Notes: generated by a model from the letters alone, not told the origin. 64,000 nucleotides of DNA from Acidimicrobiales bacterium (GCA_025362585.1 JANYFR010000004.1:1-64000), one strand, 5' to 3'. Positions 42,816 through 52,114 are shown, numbered from the stretch's first letter. A program made the numbers and translations.

Positions 42816-44149
42816 CCGGCCGGTTGCGTGCCGAGCGTCACCTTGAGCGACAAGTGCGTGGCACCGCGCACGATGTGCAGCGTGACCGTGTCGCCGGGGT
42901 GTAAGACCGAGATCAGACTGCTCACGTCCTGGGCGCCGGCGACCGACGTGGCGTTGATTGCTACGATGACGTCGCCCTGCTTCAGTCCGGCGCTCGCGGC
43001 GCCGCTGCCCGAAATGACACTCATGACCACCGCACCGGCCGAAACCGTAAACCCGTACTGGGCCCGCAGCGAGGGCGTCATGGACATAATTTCGACACCG
43101 ATGAAGGCGTGGTGATTAACGACGCTCTCCCCCGCTTCGAGCTTCTTCAACAGCGACTCGATCGTCGCGACTGGAATGGCGAAACCAATGTTCTGGGCAC
43201 TCGTGCCGTCGGGCAGCGATCCGGCGACCGCGGTGTTCATCCCTATGACGTCACCGTGGGCGTCCAGCAAAGGTCCACCGGAGTTACCGGGATTGATCGC
43301 CGCGTCGGTTTGAATCATGTTGTTCAACGTCTCCGACGACGACGTGGAGCCCGCCGTGACGGTCCGTCCCAGGGCGGACACGATGCCCTGGGTCACCGTT
43401 GGCGTCCCGGCCGCGAGACCGAGGGCGTTGCCAATGGCGACCACCGCGTCACCGACGACCAGTGCGTTCGAGTTACCAAAGGTGACCGACGGCAGCCCGG
43501 TGGTGCTGTTGATGCGAATGAGCGCGACGTCGTCAATGGGGTTGGTGCCAATGAGCGTCGCCGGAAGAGCTTTGGTTGAACCGGTGCGGGTCACGGTGAT
43601 GGTGCCGCCCCCCACCGCGGCGGCGATCACGTGATTATTCGTAATGACGTAGCCGTTGGCGGAGATAATCATGCCGGTGCCTTGATCCTCGGTCCCCTGA
43701 CCCTTCACGTCAATGGACACAATCGACGGCTCGACCCTTTGCACGAGGCTCGGTATGGTCAGGCCGCTCGGCAACACGGCTGCGCCCGGAGCATCGTTGT
43801 TCGACGTGACCGGAATTGTGCCGTTGTTCGACGAGGAGGCGTAGTGACCGGCGAGCCCACCGACGAGAGCGGCCACGAGCAGTAGGGAGATCCGACTTGA
43901 CCACATGGTTCGCTTGCCGCGGTCCTGAGACGCCAAGGGCGTCTCATCAATCGGCGCGATCGCGGCGTGGCTCACTGGTTCGGAGAGTGCCTCGGGAGCG
44001 ACGCCGAGAGCGCCAGCGACGACGGCGCCGAACGGCTCATTCGAAACGGTCGAGTCGACTCCGACGGTAGTGTGCTCTCCCGGCGACATCGGAAGTTCGA
44101 TTCCTTCGTCGACAGAGGCGCCCGAAGGGCCATTTGGATGATCGCTCAC
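42812..44149 (-). CDS. HtrA/DegP-type serine protease with PDZ domain
   Basis: 445 aa. A cytoplasmic N-terminus of about 83 residues, one TM helix (ISLLLVAALVGGLAGHYA, about 87-104), a trypsin-like domain with H173 (ITNNHVIA), D207 (IDDVALI) and S290 (NPGNSGGPL), and a C-terminal PDZ domain (345-445). It degrades or refolds damaged envelope proteins. TAGCAT lies 6 nt before the GTG. It is divergent from the gene at 44237. Confidence 0.93.
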   Translation of the reverse strand: MSDHPNGPSGASVDEGIELPMSPGEHTTVGVDSTVSNEPFGAVVAGALGVAPEALSEPVSHAAIAPIDETPLASQDRGKRTMWSSRISLLLVAALVGGLAGHYASSSNNGTIPVTSNNDAPGAAVLPSGLTIPSLVQRVEPSIVSIDVKGQGTEDQGTGMIISANGYVITNNHVIAAAVGGGTITVTRTGSTKALPATLIGTNPIDDVALIRINSTTGLPSVTFGNSNALVVGDAVVAIGNALGLAAGTPTVTQGIVSALGRTVTAGSTSSSETLNNMIQTDAAINPGNSGGPLLDAHGDVIGMNTAVAGSLPDGTSAQNIGFAIPVATIESLLKKLEAGESVVNHHAFIGVEIMSMTPSLRAQYGFTVSAGAVVMSVISGSGAASAGLKQGDVIVAINATSVAGAQDVSSLISVLHPGDTVTLHIVRGATHLSLKVTLGTQPAG

Positions 44150-44236
44150 CGAGCCATGCTAGGCACTGGTTTCTAAACTTGGCCTCAACCCGGGAGAAAT
44201 GTTTGTTCATTGGTGAGCGACTAGATTAGAGACCCT

Positions 44237-45625
44237 ATGTCGCGTCGCATTGAGATTGAAATCACCAGTCTGAAGGGTGACGTGGCCACGTGGCGCGCCG
44301 CGGGAGCAAAACTTCCCAAGGGAGTCCTCAGCGCGGCGCTGGTACCCGGTGGCGCAGTGGTCGGCAACGTCTATCGCGCCGACGTCGAACAGTACATGGA
44401 GGGCATTGAGATCCTCTCGGTCATGGCCCCGAAGACCGCTTCGCCCGTGGACCCGCGAAACGAGCGCGTCGAAATGATTCCCACCGTGAAACAGGGCCCC
44501 GACGTCGTGGTCACCTACGCCCCGAAGGGGCGCGGCGGCCCCCGTCGAGAGGGAGGACGCGACGGTGGACCAGGTCGTCGCGAAGGAGGACCCAGTCGTC
44601 GTGAAGGCGGCCCTGGGCGTCGAGAAGGATCCGAGGGACGAGAGTCCGGACCTGCTCGACGAGAGTCGGGCGCCAGTCGCCGTGCACCGAGCGAAGCACG
44701 TGCGGACAGCGCGGGCCACACCGACAGCCCGAAGCGACCGGCCGGCCGATCAGCCTCGACAGAGCGCACGACCCCCACTGGAGACGAACGAGCGGCCCGT
44801 GGTCCACGGAGTGACCGGCCAGCGCGATCGGCCCGACCGGATCGTTCGAACCCCGGACAGCCGCCGATGTCGACCACTCATCGAAACGCCCTCCTCGCAA
44901 CGCTCTCGCCCGAACAGCTGCCCGTGGCTGAGCAGCTCTTGCGTGGTGGCATGCCCGCCGTCCGTACGGCAGTCGCCGAGCAAAACAAAAACGCCACGGC
45001 GCAAGGTCGACCCACTATCGACGCCGTCACTATCGACCGGATTGCCGAGGAGCTTCTGGGAAAGACGAACCTCGCCCTCTGGAAGGACCGCGCGACCGGC
45101 GCCATCGGAGCCGGCCGGGAGTTGCGTTTGCGCGATCTGCGGGCCGTCGTCACTTCCGCCAAGACCGTCTCACTCGATGACGATGCTCGCACTCAGTTAA
45201 AGGAGCTGCAGGTTGCGCTCACGGCCCGACTCGAACACCTGCGTACGCAGTGGAACGAGCGGCTCGAAGCGGCCGTGAGTTCCAAGAACGTGCGAGAGGC
45301 GCTGGGACTCGTCGCTCGACCACCGGACATGTCGACCCGGGTCAGCGCCGAAATGGCCGCCAAAGTCGTGGCGATCACCTCCGAGGCCCTCACCGCCGAG
45401 CAGGACCCGACGCTCTGGAAGGAGATCGTCACGTTGACGATCGATACCTCGATTAGGCGAAACGTGAAGCCCGTCGGCATACCCAGTGACGACTCGTGCA
45501 AGGCGCTCGCGATTCACAACGCCGGTGCGATACCGGAATTGGCGAAACTGCTGGGCATGAGAGTGCCGCCGCCGCCGCCCCCGACGAGGGTCGTGCGTCG
45601 ACCGGCTACGCGCCGCGCATCGTAA
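44237..45625 (+). CDS. Arg/Gly-rich repeat protein with helical C-terminal domain
   Basis: 462 aa that I do not recognise. Residues 1-90 form a small ordered domain. Residues about 95-215 are disordered with repeats of the RREGGP type (five or six copies) and many R, G, S, P. Residues 215-430 are helical with a central coiled stretch (LKELQVALTARLEHLRTQWNERL), and the tail is proline/arginine-rich. The middle resembles RGG boxes of RNA-binding proteins, so an RNA or ribosome role is plausible. TAGATT lies 9 nt before the ATG. Overlaps the convergent GNAT gene by 20 nt. Confidence 0.68.
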   Translation: MSRRIEIEITSLKGDVATWRAAGAKLPKGVLSAALVPGGAVVGNVYRADVEQYMEGIEILSVMAPKTASPVDPRNERVEMIPTVKQGPDVVVTYAPKGRGGPRREGGRDGGPGRREGGPSRREGGPGRREGSEGRESGPARRESGASRRAPSEARADSAGHTDSPKRPAGRSASTERTTPTGDERAARGPRSDRPARSARPDRSNPGQPPMSTTHRNALLATLSPEQLPVAEQLLRGGMPAVRTAVAEQNKNATAQGRPTIDAVTIDRIAEELLGKTNLALWKDRATGAIGAGRELRLRDLRAVVTSAKTVSLDDDARTQLKELQVALTARLEHLRTQWNERLEAAVSSKNVREALGLVARPPDMSTRVSAEMAAKVVAITSEALTAEQDPTLWKEIVTLTIDTSIRRNVKPVGIPSDDSCKALAIHNAGAIPELAKLLGMRVPPPPPPTRVVRRPATRRAS

Positions 45626-46016
45626 GCAGTCGGGCCTTCCAGCCGATTGACTCGTAGAGGGACTTCATCGCACGGTCCCCCGGCAACGCGAAGGCGTCGC
45701 GTGGCGGATCCGCGAGCGCGAGCAGGGTCGTGATCATCAATCGGGCGTCGCCCTGACGTCGACGTCCGGGTGTGACGTAAATCGCCTCAACCACAAATTC
45801 GCGAACGATGGCGAATCCCTCCGGTACGCCGTCGTGGTCGAGGACCCAAAGTTGGCCACTCGTGACGAGACGCTCGAGTAGCTCGTCGACGGAGGACTCC
45901 CCCACGAGTGTCGCCAGGAGTTCGGGGCCGCCCCGGTGACTCACCAGTCGCCGCTGCGCGTCAGTCATAAGTTTGACGAAGTCCGGCGTCGACGCGGTTG
46001 CTCGCTCGAACGTCAT
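45606..46016 (-). CDS. GNAT-family acetyltransferase
   Basis: 136 aa, compact. VVEAIYVTPGRRRQGDARLMITTLLALA is the acetyl-CoA-binding strand-loop-helix; the fold is short at the C-terminus (SLYESIGWKARLLTM). ATG has AAGGA 5 nt upstream. Substrate unknown. Confidence 0.76.
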   Translation of the reverse strand: MTFERATASTPDFVKLMTDAQRRLVSHRGGPELLATLVGESSVDELLERLVTSGQLWVLDHDGVPEGFAIVREFVVEAIYVTPGRRRQGDARLMITTLLALADPPRDAFALPGDRAMKSLYESIGWKARLLTMRGA

Positions 46017-46055
46017 CGTCGTCCTTAGACTTCGTACGTTGACGTGCGGACGCCG

Positions 46056-46505
46056 TCAGACACAGTCGCGACAGAGCATCTGCGCCCTATTGGCGAGTTG
46101 GCTCGTCTTCTTAAGCAATCGACACGAGGCGCAACGGAACTCATCGTCCTGTCTCGGCAGGATTGTCTCGGCCGGGTCGATGAGCGTGTCGACCTCGCCG
46201 GGCGCCTCCTCGTCGTCCTCGGGAACCGAGGTGCGACGAATGGTCTCGGCGAGGACCTCATCGAGTGCCAGTTCGATGTCGGCGTCGTCAACGACGTCAT
46301 CGTCCTCAACCACCACCACTTCAGGCACCACATCTTCGTCCTCGACGTCCTCGACGTCCTCGACGTCGACCACCCCTTCTGGGTCATCGACCTCTTCGGC
46401 GTCGATGACGCCCTCAATGTCGTCATCAGGGACGATCTCTTCGTCGAAGCCTTCGGCGAGTTCTTCCTCGTCGAACACTTCTTCTGATTCAGCGTCACTA
46501 GACAT
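46056..46505 (-). CDS. Highly acidic protein with C-terminal zinc ribbon (DUF4193-like)
   Basis: 149 aa. Residues 1-90 are nearly all E, D and V, encoded partly by perfect 9-bp tandem repeats (three copies at 46341-46367 giving V-E-D triplets). The C-terminus FRCASCRLLKKTSQLANRAQMLCRDC is a CxxC...CxxC ribbon as in actinobacterial DUF4193 proteins. Start ATG at 46505 has GAGGAAC upstream. Role unknown; the acidic arm could mimic nucleic acid. Confidence 0.7.
   Translation of the reverse strand: MSSDAESEEVFDEEELAEGFDEEIVPDDDIEGVIDAEEVDDPEGVVDVEDVEDVEDEDVVPEVVVVEDDDVVDDADIELALDEVLAETIRRTSVPEDDEEAPGEVDTLIDPAETILPRQDDEFRCASCRLLKKTSQLANRAQMLCRDCV
46341..46367. repeat. Three 9-bp tandem repeats in the acidic protein gene
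   Basis: CTCGACGTC repeated three times without change; partial copies flank it. In frame, it lengthens the acidic V-E-D run and could change copy number by slippage. Confidence 0.75.
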
Positions 46506-46595
46506 AAGTTCCTCTTCTATAGCGCTGGAAGTGTAGAGCCTTTTCGCACGCGGGTGACCCCGATTCGCATAAAGAATCCGTAATCTCGCCATTTT

Positions 46596-48203
46596 CTAAC
46601 GATTTAGGCGATTCCTCTCAGCGGTCCGCTCGGCCTCGAGTCGTTCGAGGTCGACGTCGGAGAAATCGACGTAGCTCATGGCGTTGGCAATCATGCTGTG
46701 ACCAGCCTCTTCACGAATCAGCCGAACCATTGCTTGGGCGACGCGCCGATAGCTCGGGTGGCCCTGGGGACCTGAACGAAGTTCAATTAAGTGCATGGCC
46801 TCGCGGGCGTTCATCTGCATCACGTAACGGATGCGAAACGCCAAGGCGACGGCGTACTGCGACTGTTCGGGGAACTCGTTGCGCATGTCACGATGGAGGT
46901 CCGCCGATCGCCGTAGCGACTCCTCGTAGGGACCGGCGAGTCCGGCCTCGATGACGATACCGGGCACGTCGTAGCCCAGTTCAACGGTCAGCGGCTGCCA
47001 CTCAATGGTGAGGAGGCGATGACGTTGGAGGTCGCGAAAAGCTCCGTAATCGGTCACTAACTCGAATCGATAGTCGGTGCGTTCGAACGCCCGTCCGGGT
47101 CGATGTCGCCGGTTGCGTCGATCACCGACGTACGTCGTCATCAGTTGTTGACGTTCCGGGTCCGTCATGGTGGCCACTCGTCGCTGCGCCTCGCCGTGCG
47201 AATCCGTCGAGTTGGCGAAGATGATCGCTTCGAGCACCCGCTGTTCGCCGAGGCGGTCATAGGCGACGAGCCGCACCTGTTCTCGGGGATCGTCGAGCGC
47301 GAGCGTGCTCCCCATCGAGTTGACGAGTTCCCTTGTGGCACTTTTCGTCTGGGCCATGTAGGTCGTCCACGCGACGCCGCGTTCTGGCACGTCGAGCCGC
47401 TTGAGGAATGATGGAATGACCTTGACGAGTTCGTCGAGCATTAGCTGGGCGTACTGGCGAACCTCGGGTAGGGGGTGGGCGCGCATGTGCAAGAGCAGTG
47501 ACTCGTAAGCCTGGCCCGAGGCGTAGATGCCCAGATTCGAGAGGGCGCTGGACGGCAACAGTCCCCGCATGGCGTCGAGGGCCTTGGCGCGAATGGCCTG
47601 GCGGTAGACGAAGTCGGTGTCGTCCGGGGTCTTGGGGTACTTCTTCGAGAGCCAGTCCGTCAGGGTGGGCAACAGCTCCGCGTAGGTGTCGAACATTCGG
47701 TCCATCTCACCGACGTAGCGGGCGCCGAAGCGCGACTCCAGGACATCGTGGTCGCGGTAGAAGCGGTAGTGGCCGTTGGTGAAGCGCCGGTCGTAGCCGA
47801 GATACCGGGTTGACTGCTCGAAGTAGCTCATCAGGCGACCCCACTCGAGCACCTTGGTCAGGATGTTGCTTGCCTGCTCACAGGCCAAGTGCACTCCCCC
47901 GAGTTGGGCCACCGAGTCGTCACCGTACTCGTAGAAGATCCGCTGGTAGAGCTCATCGGCGCGCTCGAGTCCGACGGTGGCGTCGATGCCGACGTCGCCG
48001 GTCAGGTCGAGGTCGCCCACGAACTCGTCGAGGAACAGTCGTCGCAGGCTCTTCGAGGACCTCGAGTAGCGCGCGAAGAGGGCGCCCTTGACCACCTCGG
48101 GCAGATTCACCAGGGCGAAGACGGGGCCCTCCAGGTTGGTGAAGTACCGTCGCAGCACCGCCGCCTCGGCCTCGGTGAACTCTTCGGCGACGTAGGTGTG
48201 CAT
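46596..48203 (-). CDS. thyX: Double-length ThyX-like (FAD-dependent thymidylate synthase) protein
   Basis: 535 aa, about twice the 220-250 aa of a normal ThyX. Two ThyX-like halves are seen. The N-half has ARYSRSSKSLRRLF and LEWGRLMSYFEQSTRY (residues about 120-134), which keeps the S-x4-S-x-R-Y part of the motif but has lost RHR. The C-half has FRDLQRHRLLTIEWQPLT (R394-H-R396), which keeps RHR but lost the S-x-R-Y part. Each half ends with a helix like the ThyX C-terminal helix. A normal enzyme would use dUMP, FAD and methylene-THF to make dTMP; catalytic competence here is not proven. ATG at 48203, TAGCCT 9 nt upstream. Confidence 0.78.
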   Translation of the reverse strand: MHTYVAEEFTEAEAAVLRRYFTNLEGPVFALVNLPEVVKGALFARYSRSSKSLRRLFLDEFVGDLDLTGDVGIDATVGLERADELYQRIFYEYGDDSVAQLGGVHLACEQASNILTKVLEWGRLMSYFEQSTRYLGYDRRFTNGHYRFYRDHDVLESRFGARYVGEMDRMFDTYAELLPTLTDWLSKKYPKTPDDTDFVYRQAIRAKALDAMRGLLPSSALSNLGIYASGQAYESLLLHMRAHPLPEVRQYAQLMLDELVKVIPSFLKRLDVPERGVAWTTYMAQTKSATRELVNSMGSTLALDDPREQVRLVAYDRLGEQRVLEAIIFANSTDSHGEAQRRVATMTDPERQQLMTTYVGDRRNRRHRPGRAFERTDYRFELVTDYGAFRDLQRHRLLTIEWQPLTVELGYDVPGIVIEAGLAGPYEESLRRSADLHRDMRNEFPEQSQYAVALAFRIRYVMQMNAREAMHLIELRSGPQGHPSYRRVAQAMVRLIREEAGHSMIANAMSYVDFSDVDLERLEAERTAERNRLNR

Positions 48204-48227
48204 GGAGTAACGAGGCTAGGGGCGAAT

Positions 48228-50357
48228 TCAGACGCGCGGGTGGACGCTCGACGAGCCCGCCACGACACTGCGCAAGACCGCGTCGCGGGCCTCCGCGGCG
48301 ACGTCGGCGACGCGGGTCAGCGTCGTCATACGCGCCAACTGCTCACAGAGGTCGGCGACCTGTTTGGCGTTGCGTACGAAGTCGCCCGGCGAGGTCTGAC
48401 CAATCTCGACGTCGGCGAGGTCCAGTACCGTGCCCAGCGACGCTCCGCGCGCCCACGCGGCGATGGTGGTCGCGAACTTGCCGTCGGGCTCTTTCGCCGA
48501 CGGCACCGTGAACCGGCCCTCGACTTCGCGAATCGTCGCGGCGATGACGGTGATCTCATTGAGGCGATCGTTTAGATTGCCGCGCCGTTCCTGACCGAGG
48601 CGGTCGTTCAGTGACCGCTTCTTCTTGGTCGTCACTTGCTTGGCCACGTTCGCGGTGCGGGCCGCGCGCTTGGATTCGTAGACGAAGCACGACAGCACCC
48701 CCGCGAGCTGGGCGGCCTCGAGACCCTCAAAGACACCACCGCTGATTGATTCGGCAATCACCAGGTCACACTCGTGGTAGATCGAACGCAAGAGCTGACC
48801 GCTCGTCGTCAGGTGCCAACCGTTGGCGTAACCGAGCTCTTCGAGCACGTGATGACGGGCCACCATCTGATCACCGAGCGGACGCTTCGAGCCCGTAGGA
48901 CGGTGGTCGGCCTCAAACTGGGCGAAGGAGCGCTGCACAACTTCAAGGGCAGTCTCGTACTCGAAGTGATTGATGAGATTGGCGGTGAAGTTGTACGTCG
49001 GACGGAACGACGAATGGAGGTCTGACGGCGGAGCGAGGGCCACGCGTCCCACGTCGTGGAGGGCCACCTCGTTCGCGAAGCAGACAATCGCGTGTCCCTC
49101 GTCGTCGAGTCCGCGTCGACCGGCCCGCCCGGTCATCTGCGAGAACTCGCCACTCGTCAAGAATTTGCGTCCGGCGTCCGAGTACTTGGAGAACCTCTCG
49201 AGCGCCACCGAGCGGGCGGGCATATTCACGCCCAGGGCGAGCGTCTCAGTGGCGAACACCACGGCGAGCAGGTTCAACTCAAAGCAGGCCTCGACAATCT
49301 CTCGGAAGGCCGGAACCATTCCGGCGTGGTGGGCCGCGAGCCCCCGACGGAGACAGTCGATAAAGTCGGCGTATTCGAGCGCCGTAAGGTCTTCGTCGGA
49401 GAAGCCGGTAAGGCGCGATTCGGCAATCCGCTCAATCTGGCGTCGCTCCTCGGGCGCGGTGAAGACCAGGCCGTCGCGTCGGCACTGGTGGACGGCGTCG
49501 TCGCAGGCCGCGCGCGAGAAGATGAACACGATGACCGGCAGGAGATCGTCGCGCTCGAGGGCGAGGAGGAGTTCGCTGCGCCGGGGCGCACGAAAGGGCG
49601 GTGGTGGTGCGCCGGTCGGGGGCCCCTTCCACTTCGGCCCCGGCCGAAAGCGTCGGGTTGCCTTCATCATGTTGTCGATGCGACGAGCCTCGCTGGATAG
49701 TCGTTCGCCGTCGAGGAGATCGATGACCTCGGCCCCCGGCTGTCCGCGGCGAACGATGGCGAGATGGTTGTGCAGTTGGATCGGTCGGGTCTTCTCGACG
49801 ACGATGGCGGTCGGTCCGCGCACCTCGGTGAACCATTCGCCAATGAAGTCAGCGTTGCCAATGGTCGCCGAGAGCGCGACGAAGCGCACCGCACTCGGCG
49901 TGAGGATAATGACCTCCTCCCACACACCGCCGCGAAAGGGGTCCTGGAGGTAGTGGACCTCGTCGAGGATTACGAGACCGAGCGTTCGCAGCTGGTGCGA
50001 TTCGGTCAGCAGCATATTGCGCAGCACCTCGGTGGTCATCACGATGACGTCCGCTCCGTGGTTCAGCGACGTGTCACCGGTCAACAGTCCCACTCGGCTC
50101 GGTCCGTAGAGCGCGCTGAGCTCGTTGTACTTCTGGTTGCTGAGCGCCTTCAGCGGCGTGGTGTAGAACGCCCGCTCCCCTCGCTCGAGTACCCGTCCGA
50201 TGGCGTAGTTGGCGATAAGGGTCTTGCCAGATCCGGTCGGCGCACTCACCAGGACGTTGACGTGCTCGTCGATCGCTTCGATCGCCTCGAGTTGAAAGTG
50301 GTCCAGTCCGAAACTGAGGCCGTCGACGAACCGATTTCGGTAGTCGACCGTCGTCAC
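48228..50357 (-). CDS. helY: Ski2-like DEAD/DEAH helicase, HelY type
   Basis: 709 aa. Walker A APTGSGKT (residues 39-46), DEVH box (132-135), SAT in ALSATIGNADF, and QMTGRAGRRGLD motif VI are all present. A C-terminal Ski2/Mtr4-like helical region follows. It probably unwinds RNA or RNA-DNA during RNA turnover or repair. The GTG start overlaps tatC by 4 nt; an open frame continuing further upstream is antisense-like overlap with tatC. Shorter than mycobacterial HelY (about 900 aa). Order tatA-tatC-helY is the actinobacterial one. Confidence 0.92.
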   Translation of the reverse strand: MTTVDYRNRFVDGLSFGLDHFQLEAIEAIDEHVNVLVSAPTGSGKTLIANYAIGRVLERGERAFYTTPLKALSNQKYNELSALYGPSRVGLLTGDTSLNHGADVIVMTTEVLRNMLLTESHQLRTLGLVILDEVHYLQDPFRGGVWEEVIILTPSAVRFVALSATIGNADFIGEWFTEVRGPTAIVVEKTRPIQLHNHLAIVRRGQPGAEVIDLLDGERLSSEARRIDNMMKATRRFRPGPKWKGPPTGAPPPPFRAPRRSELLLALERDDLLPVIVFIFSRAACDDAVHQCRRDGLVFTAPEERRQIERIAESRLTGFSDEDLTALEYADFIDCLRRGLAAHHAGMVPAFREIVEACFELNLLAVVFATETLALGVNMPARSVALERFSKYSDAGRKFLTSGEFSQMTGRAGRRGLDDEGHAIVCFANEVALHDVGRVALAPPSDLHSSFRPTYNFTANLINHFEYETALEVVQRSFAQFEADHRPTGSKRPLGDQMVARHHVLEELGYANGWHLTTSGQLLRSIYHECDLVIAESISGGVFEGLEAAQLAGVLSCFVYESKRAARTANVAKQVTTKKKRSLNDRLGQERRGNLNDRLNEITVIAATIREVEGRFTVPSAKEPDGKFATTIAAWARGASLGTVLDLADVEIGQTSPGDFVRNAKQVADLCEQLARMTTLTRVADVAAEARDAVLRSVVAGSSSVHPRV

Positions 50358-51082
50358 TTGCGCAGCAGTTTGCCAACACCGATGGCGAGGAAGTAGAAGA
50401 CGACCAGCGGCAGCGCGAGGGCCATCATCGACAGCGGATCGCCGCTCGGAGTAAAGACCGCCGACGCCACCGTAATCGCGATCAGGGCGTAGCGCCACGA
50501 GCGCAGCAGTTGACGCGGCGTCACGACGCCGGCGAGTTCGAGGGCGACCAGCACGACCGGGAACTCGAACGTCACGCCGAAAACGAACATCATCAACAGG
50601 AACAGCGTGAGGTACTGGTTCGGGTTGTACTCGGTGATCAGGGCCCGTCCGCCGACCGACTCTAGAAAGGAGATCGCGTGACCGAAGCTGTAATAGGCGA
50701 CCGCGATCCCCCCGGCGAAGAACAGAATGGACGTCGCCACGAAGGGAATGGCGTAACGGCGTTCCTTCGCCTTGAGACCGGGCGTGACGAATCGCCACGC
50801 CTGCCAGAAGAGGATTGGTGATGAGAAGAGGAGGCCCCCAAAGAAGCCGATCTTGATGCGCAGCGTCAGTCCGTCAAGCGGGTTCGTCACGAGGAACTTG
50901 CAGTGTCGCGGCGTCGCGGCGCAGTAGGGCTTTTGCAGCACGTGCAGGATCGAGGGATAGATCAAGAAGGCCACGACCCCGAGCGCGAGCACCGCTCCCG
51001 CCGAGATCAGGAATCGTCGTCGCGCCTCGGCGAGGTGCTCGGCCAGAGTCATGCCGGTCGCGGCTCTTTGGAATCGGGACAC
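50354..51082 (-). CDS. tatC: Twin-arginine translocase subunit TatC
   Basis: 242 aa with six transmembrane helices. MTLAEHLAEARRRFLIS is the N-terminal signature, and FFGGLLFSSPILFWQAWRFVTPGLKAKERR holds the conserved loop before TM3 and the F-x-P-G-L-x-x-x-E motif that recognises the twin-arginine signal. The GTG start has AGGGGA 3 nt upstream, 8 nt after tatA. With TatA it exports folded proteins. Confidence 0.96.
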   Translation of the reverse strand: MSRFQRAATGMTLAEHLAEARRRFLISAGAVLALGVVAFLIYPSILHVLQKPYCAATPRHCKFLVTNPLDGLTLRIKIGFFGGLLFSSPILFWQAWRFVTPGLKAKERRYAIPFVATSILFFAGGIAVAYYSFGHAISFLESVGGRALITEYNPNQYLTLFLLMMFVFGVTFEFPVVLVALELAGVVTPRQLLRSWRYALIAITVASAVFTPSGDPLSMMALALPLVVFYFLAIGVGKLLRK

Positions 51083-51089
51083 GACTCCC

Positions 51090-51479
51090 CTAGTTCAGTG
51101 ACGGATCGGGCGGCGAAGTTGCCGGGTCGCTACGAATCACGGACCGCGGCGGCGTCGGAGTCCGTAAGGGAGCGGGCTCCGCACTCGCACTCGCCGCGGC
51201 CCCGGCGGTGCTGGCCGCCGAGACGTCGCGGGCCTCGGCCCGGTCGGCGAGTTGGTTCAACAGATTCACCGGACTGCGCGCCATGCGCGCCATGTCACCG
51301 GTGCTCGGCAGGTCCGGCAGGGCCTCGCGCACTTCAGTCTCGACACGCTCTTGCATGCGCTTCAGTGCGCGCCAACTTGATCCCAGTTTTTGGGCCACCT
51401 CGGGCAGTTTGTCGGGCCCGAGTAGGAGCAAGACGACGGCAATGATGACCATTATCTTGATGGGGTTGACGCCGAACAT
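51090..51479 (-). CDS. tatA: Twin-arginine translocase TatA/TatB family protein
   Basis: 129 aa. One N-terminal TM helix (PIKIMVIIAVVLLLLGPDKLPEVAQKLG) with the hinge G-P and an amphipathic helix, then a Ser/Ala/Pro-rich tail. The F-G pair of classical TatA is not in the standard place (MFGVNPIK, then LGPDKLPE), which resembles TatB; the length also suggests TatB. TAGAAT 6 nt before the ATG gives a leaderless start for tatA-tatC-helY. Confidence 0.88.
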   Translation of the reverse strand: MFGVNPIKIMVIIAVVLLLLGPDKLPEVAQKLGSSWRALKRMQERVETEVREALPDLPSTGDMARMARSPVNLLNQLADRAEARDVSAASTAGAAASASAEPAPLRTPTPPRSVIRSDPATSPPDPSLN

Positions 51480-51502
51480 CGCACCATTCTAGGGGGCCAG
51501 CG

Positions 51503-52114
51503 TTAGAGGAAACCAAGTCGGCCAATGGGCCATATCCGCAAGAACGCTTTTCCGATGATATATGAACGCGGCACCGTCCCCCACATCCGACTATCACACG
51601 AGTTTCCGTGATTGTCGCCCATCATAAAGTACTGATTCGGCGCGACGGTGACGTTGCCAATGGCCGATCCGAGTGGCTCGGTGTGCGTCCAGGCCTCTTT
51701 GAAGGCGGCACCATTCACGTAGATGGTGTTTCCCTTGGAAGTCAGGTGATCTCCCGGGAGCCCAATGACGCGCTTGACGAGGTCGGTTACCGGTTCGCCG
51801 CAGTTCTCCGCGGGCGGCGCCCTAAACACCAGGACGTCACCGCGATTGATAGTGCCAAAGTCGACGCTGAGTTTGGAGACGATAATTCGGTCGCCGATCT
51901 GGAGCGTTGGCTCCATTGACGCCGACGGGATGAAGAAGGTTTGGAACGCGAATGTGCGCATGAAGAACGAAACGAGAACTGCCGCGACAACGATGATGAC
52001 CCACTCGATGAAGACGCGCCGTCGCCGACGCGGCTTGATTGGTCGTGGGGTGACGTGGGGCTCGACATCGGGCGTCGCGACGACGACTGGCAGCGCGGGG
52101 GCGTCTTCAGGCAC
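51503..52114 (-). CDS. lepB: Signal peptidase I
   Basis: 203 aa. One TM anchor (WVIIVVAAVLVSFFMRTF, about 38-56) precedes the active site: S66 in IPSASMEPTL and K114 in DLVKRVIGLPGD. Box E, GDNHGNSCDSRMWGTVP, is also clear. It removes signal peptides on the outer face of the membrane. GTG start with TAACCT 6 nt upstream, so lepB has its own promoter after pafA. Arginine-rich cytoplasmic tail (IKPRRRRR). Confidence 0.95.
   Translation of the reverse strand: MPEDAPALPVVVATPDVEPHVTPRPIKPRRRRRVFIEWVIIVVAAVLVSFFMRTFAFQTFFIPSASMEPTLQIGDRIIVSKLSVDFGTINRGDVLVFRAPPAENCGEPVTDLVKRVIGLPGDHLTSKGNTIYVNGAAFKEAWTHTEPLGSAIGNVTVAPNQYFMMGDNHGNSCDSRMWGTVPRSYIIGKAFLRIWPIGRLGFL

Noticed and set aside
46341-46367. 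Repeats as a CRISPR array
   Set aside because: Units are 9 bp, contiguous and in frame; no spacers.
50358-50798. N-terminal extension of the helicase frame
   Set aside because: The frame continues upstream inside tatC in another phase. The Ski2-type domain begins right after the GTG at 50357, which overlaps the tatC stop.
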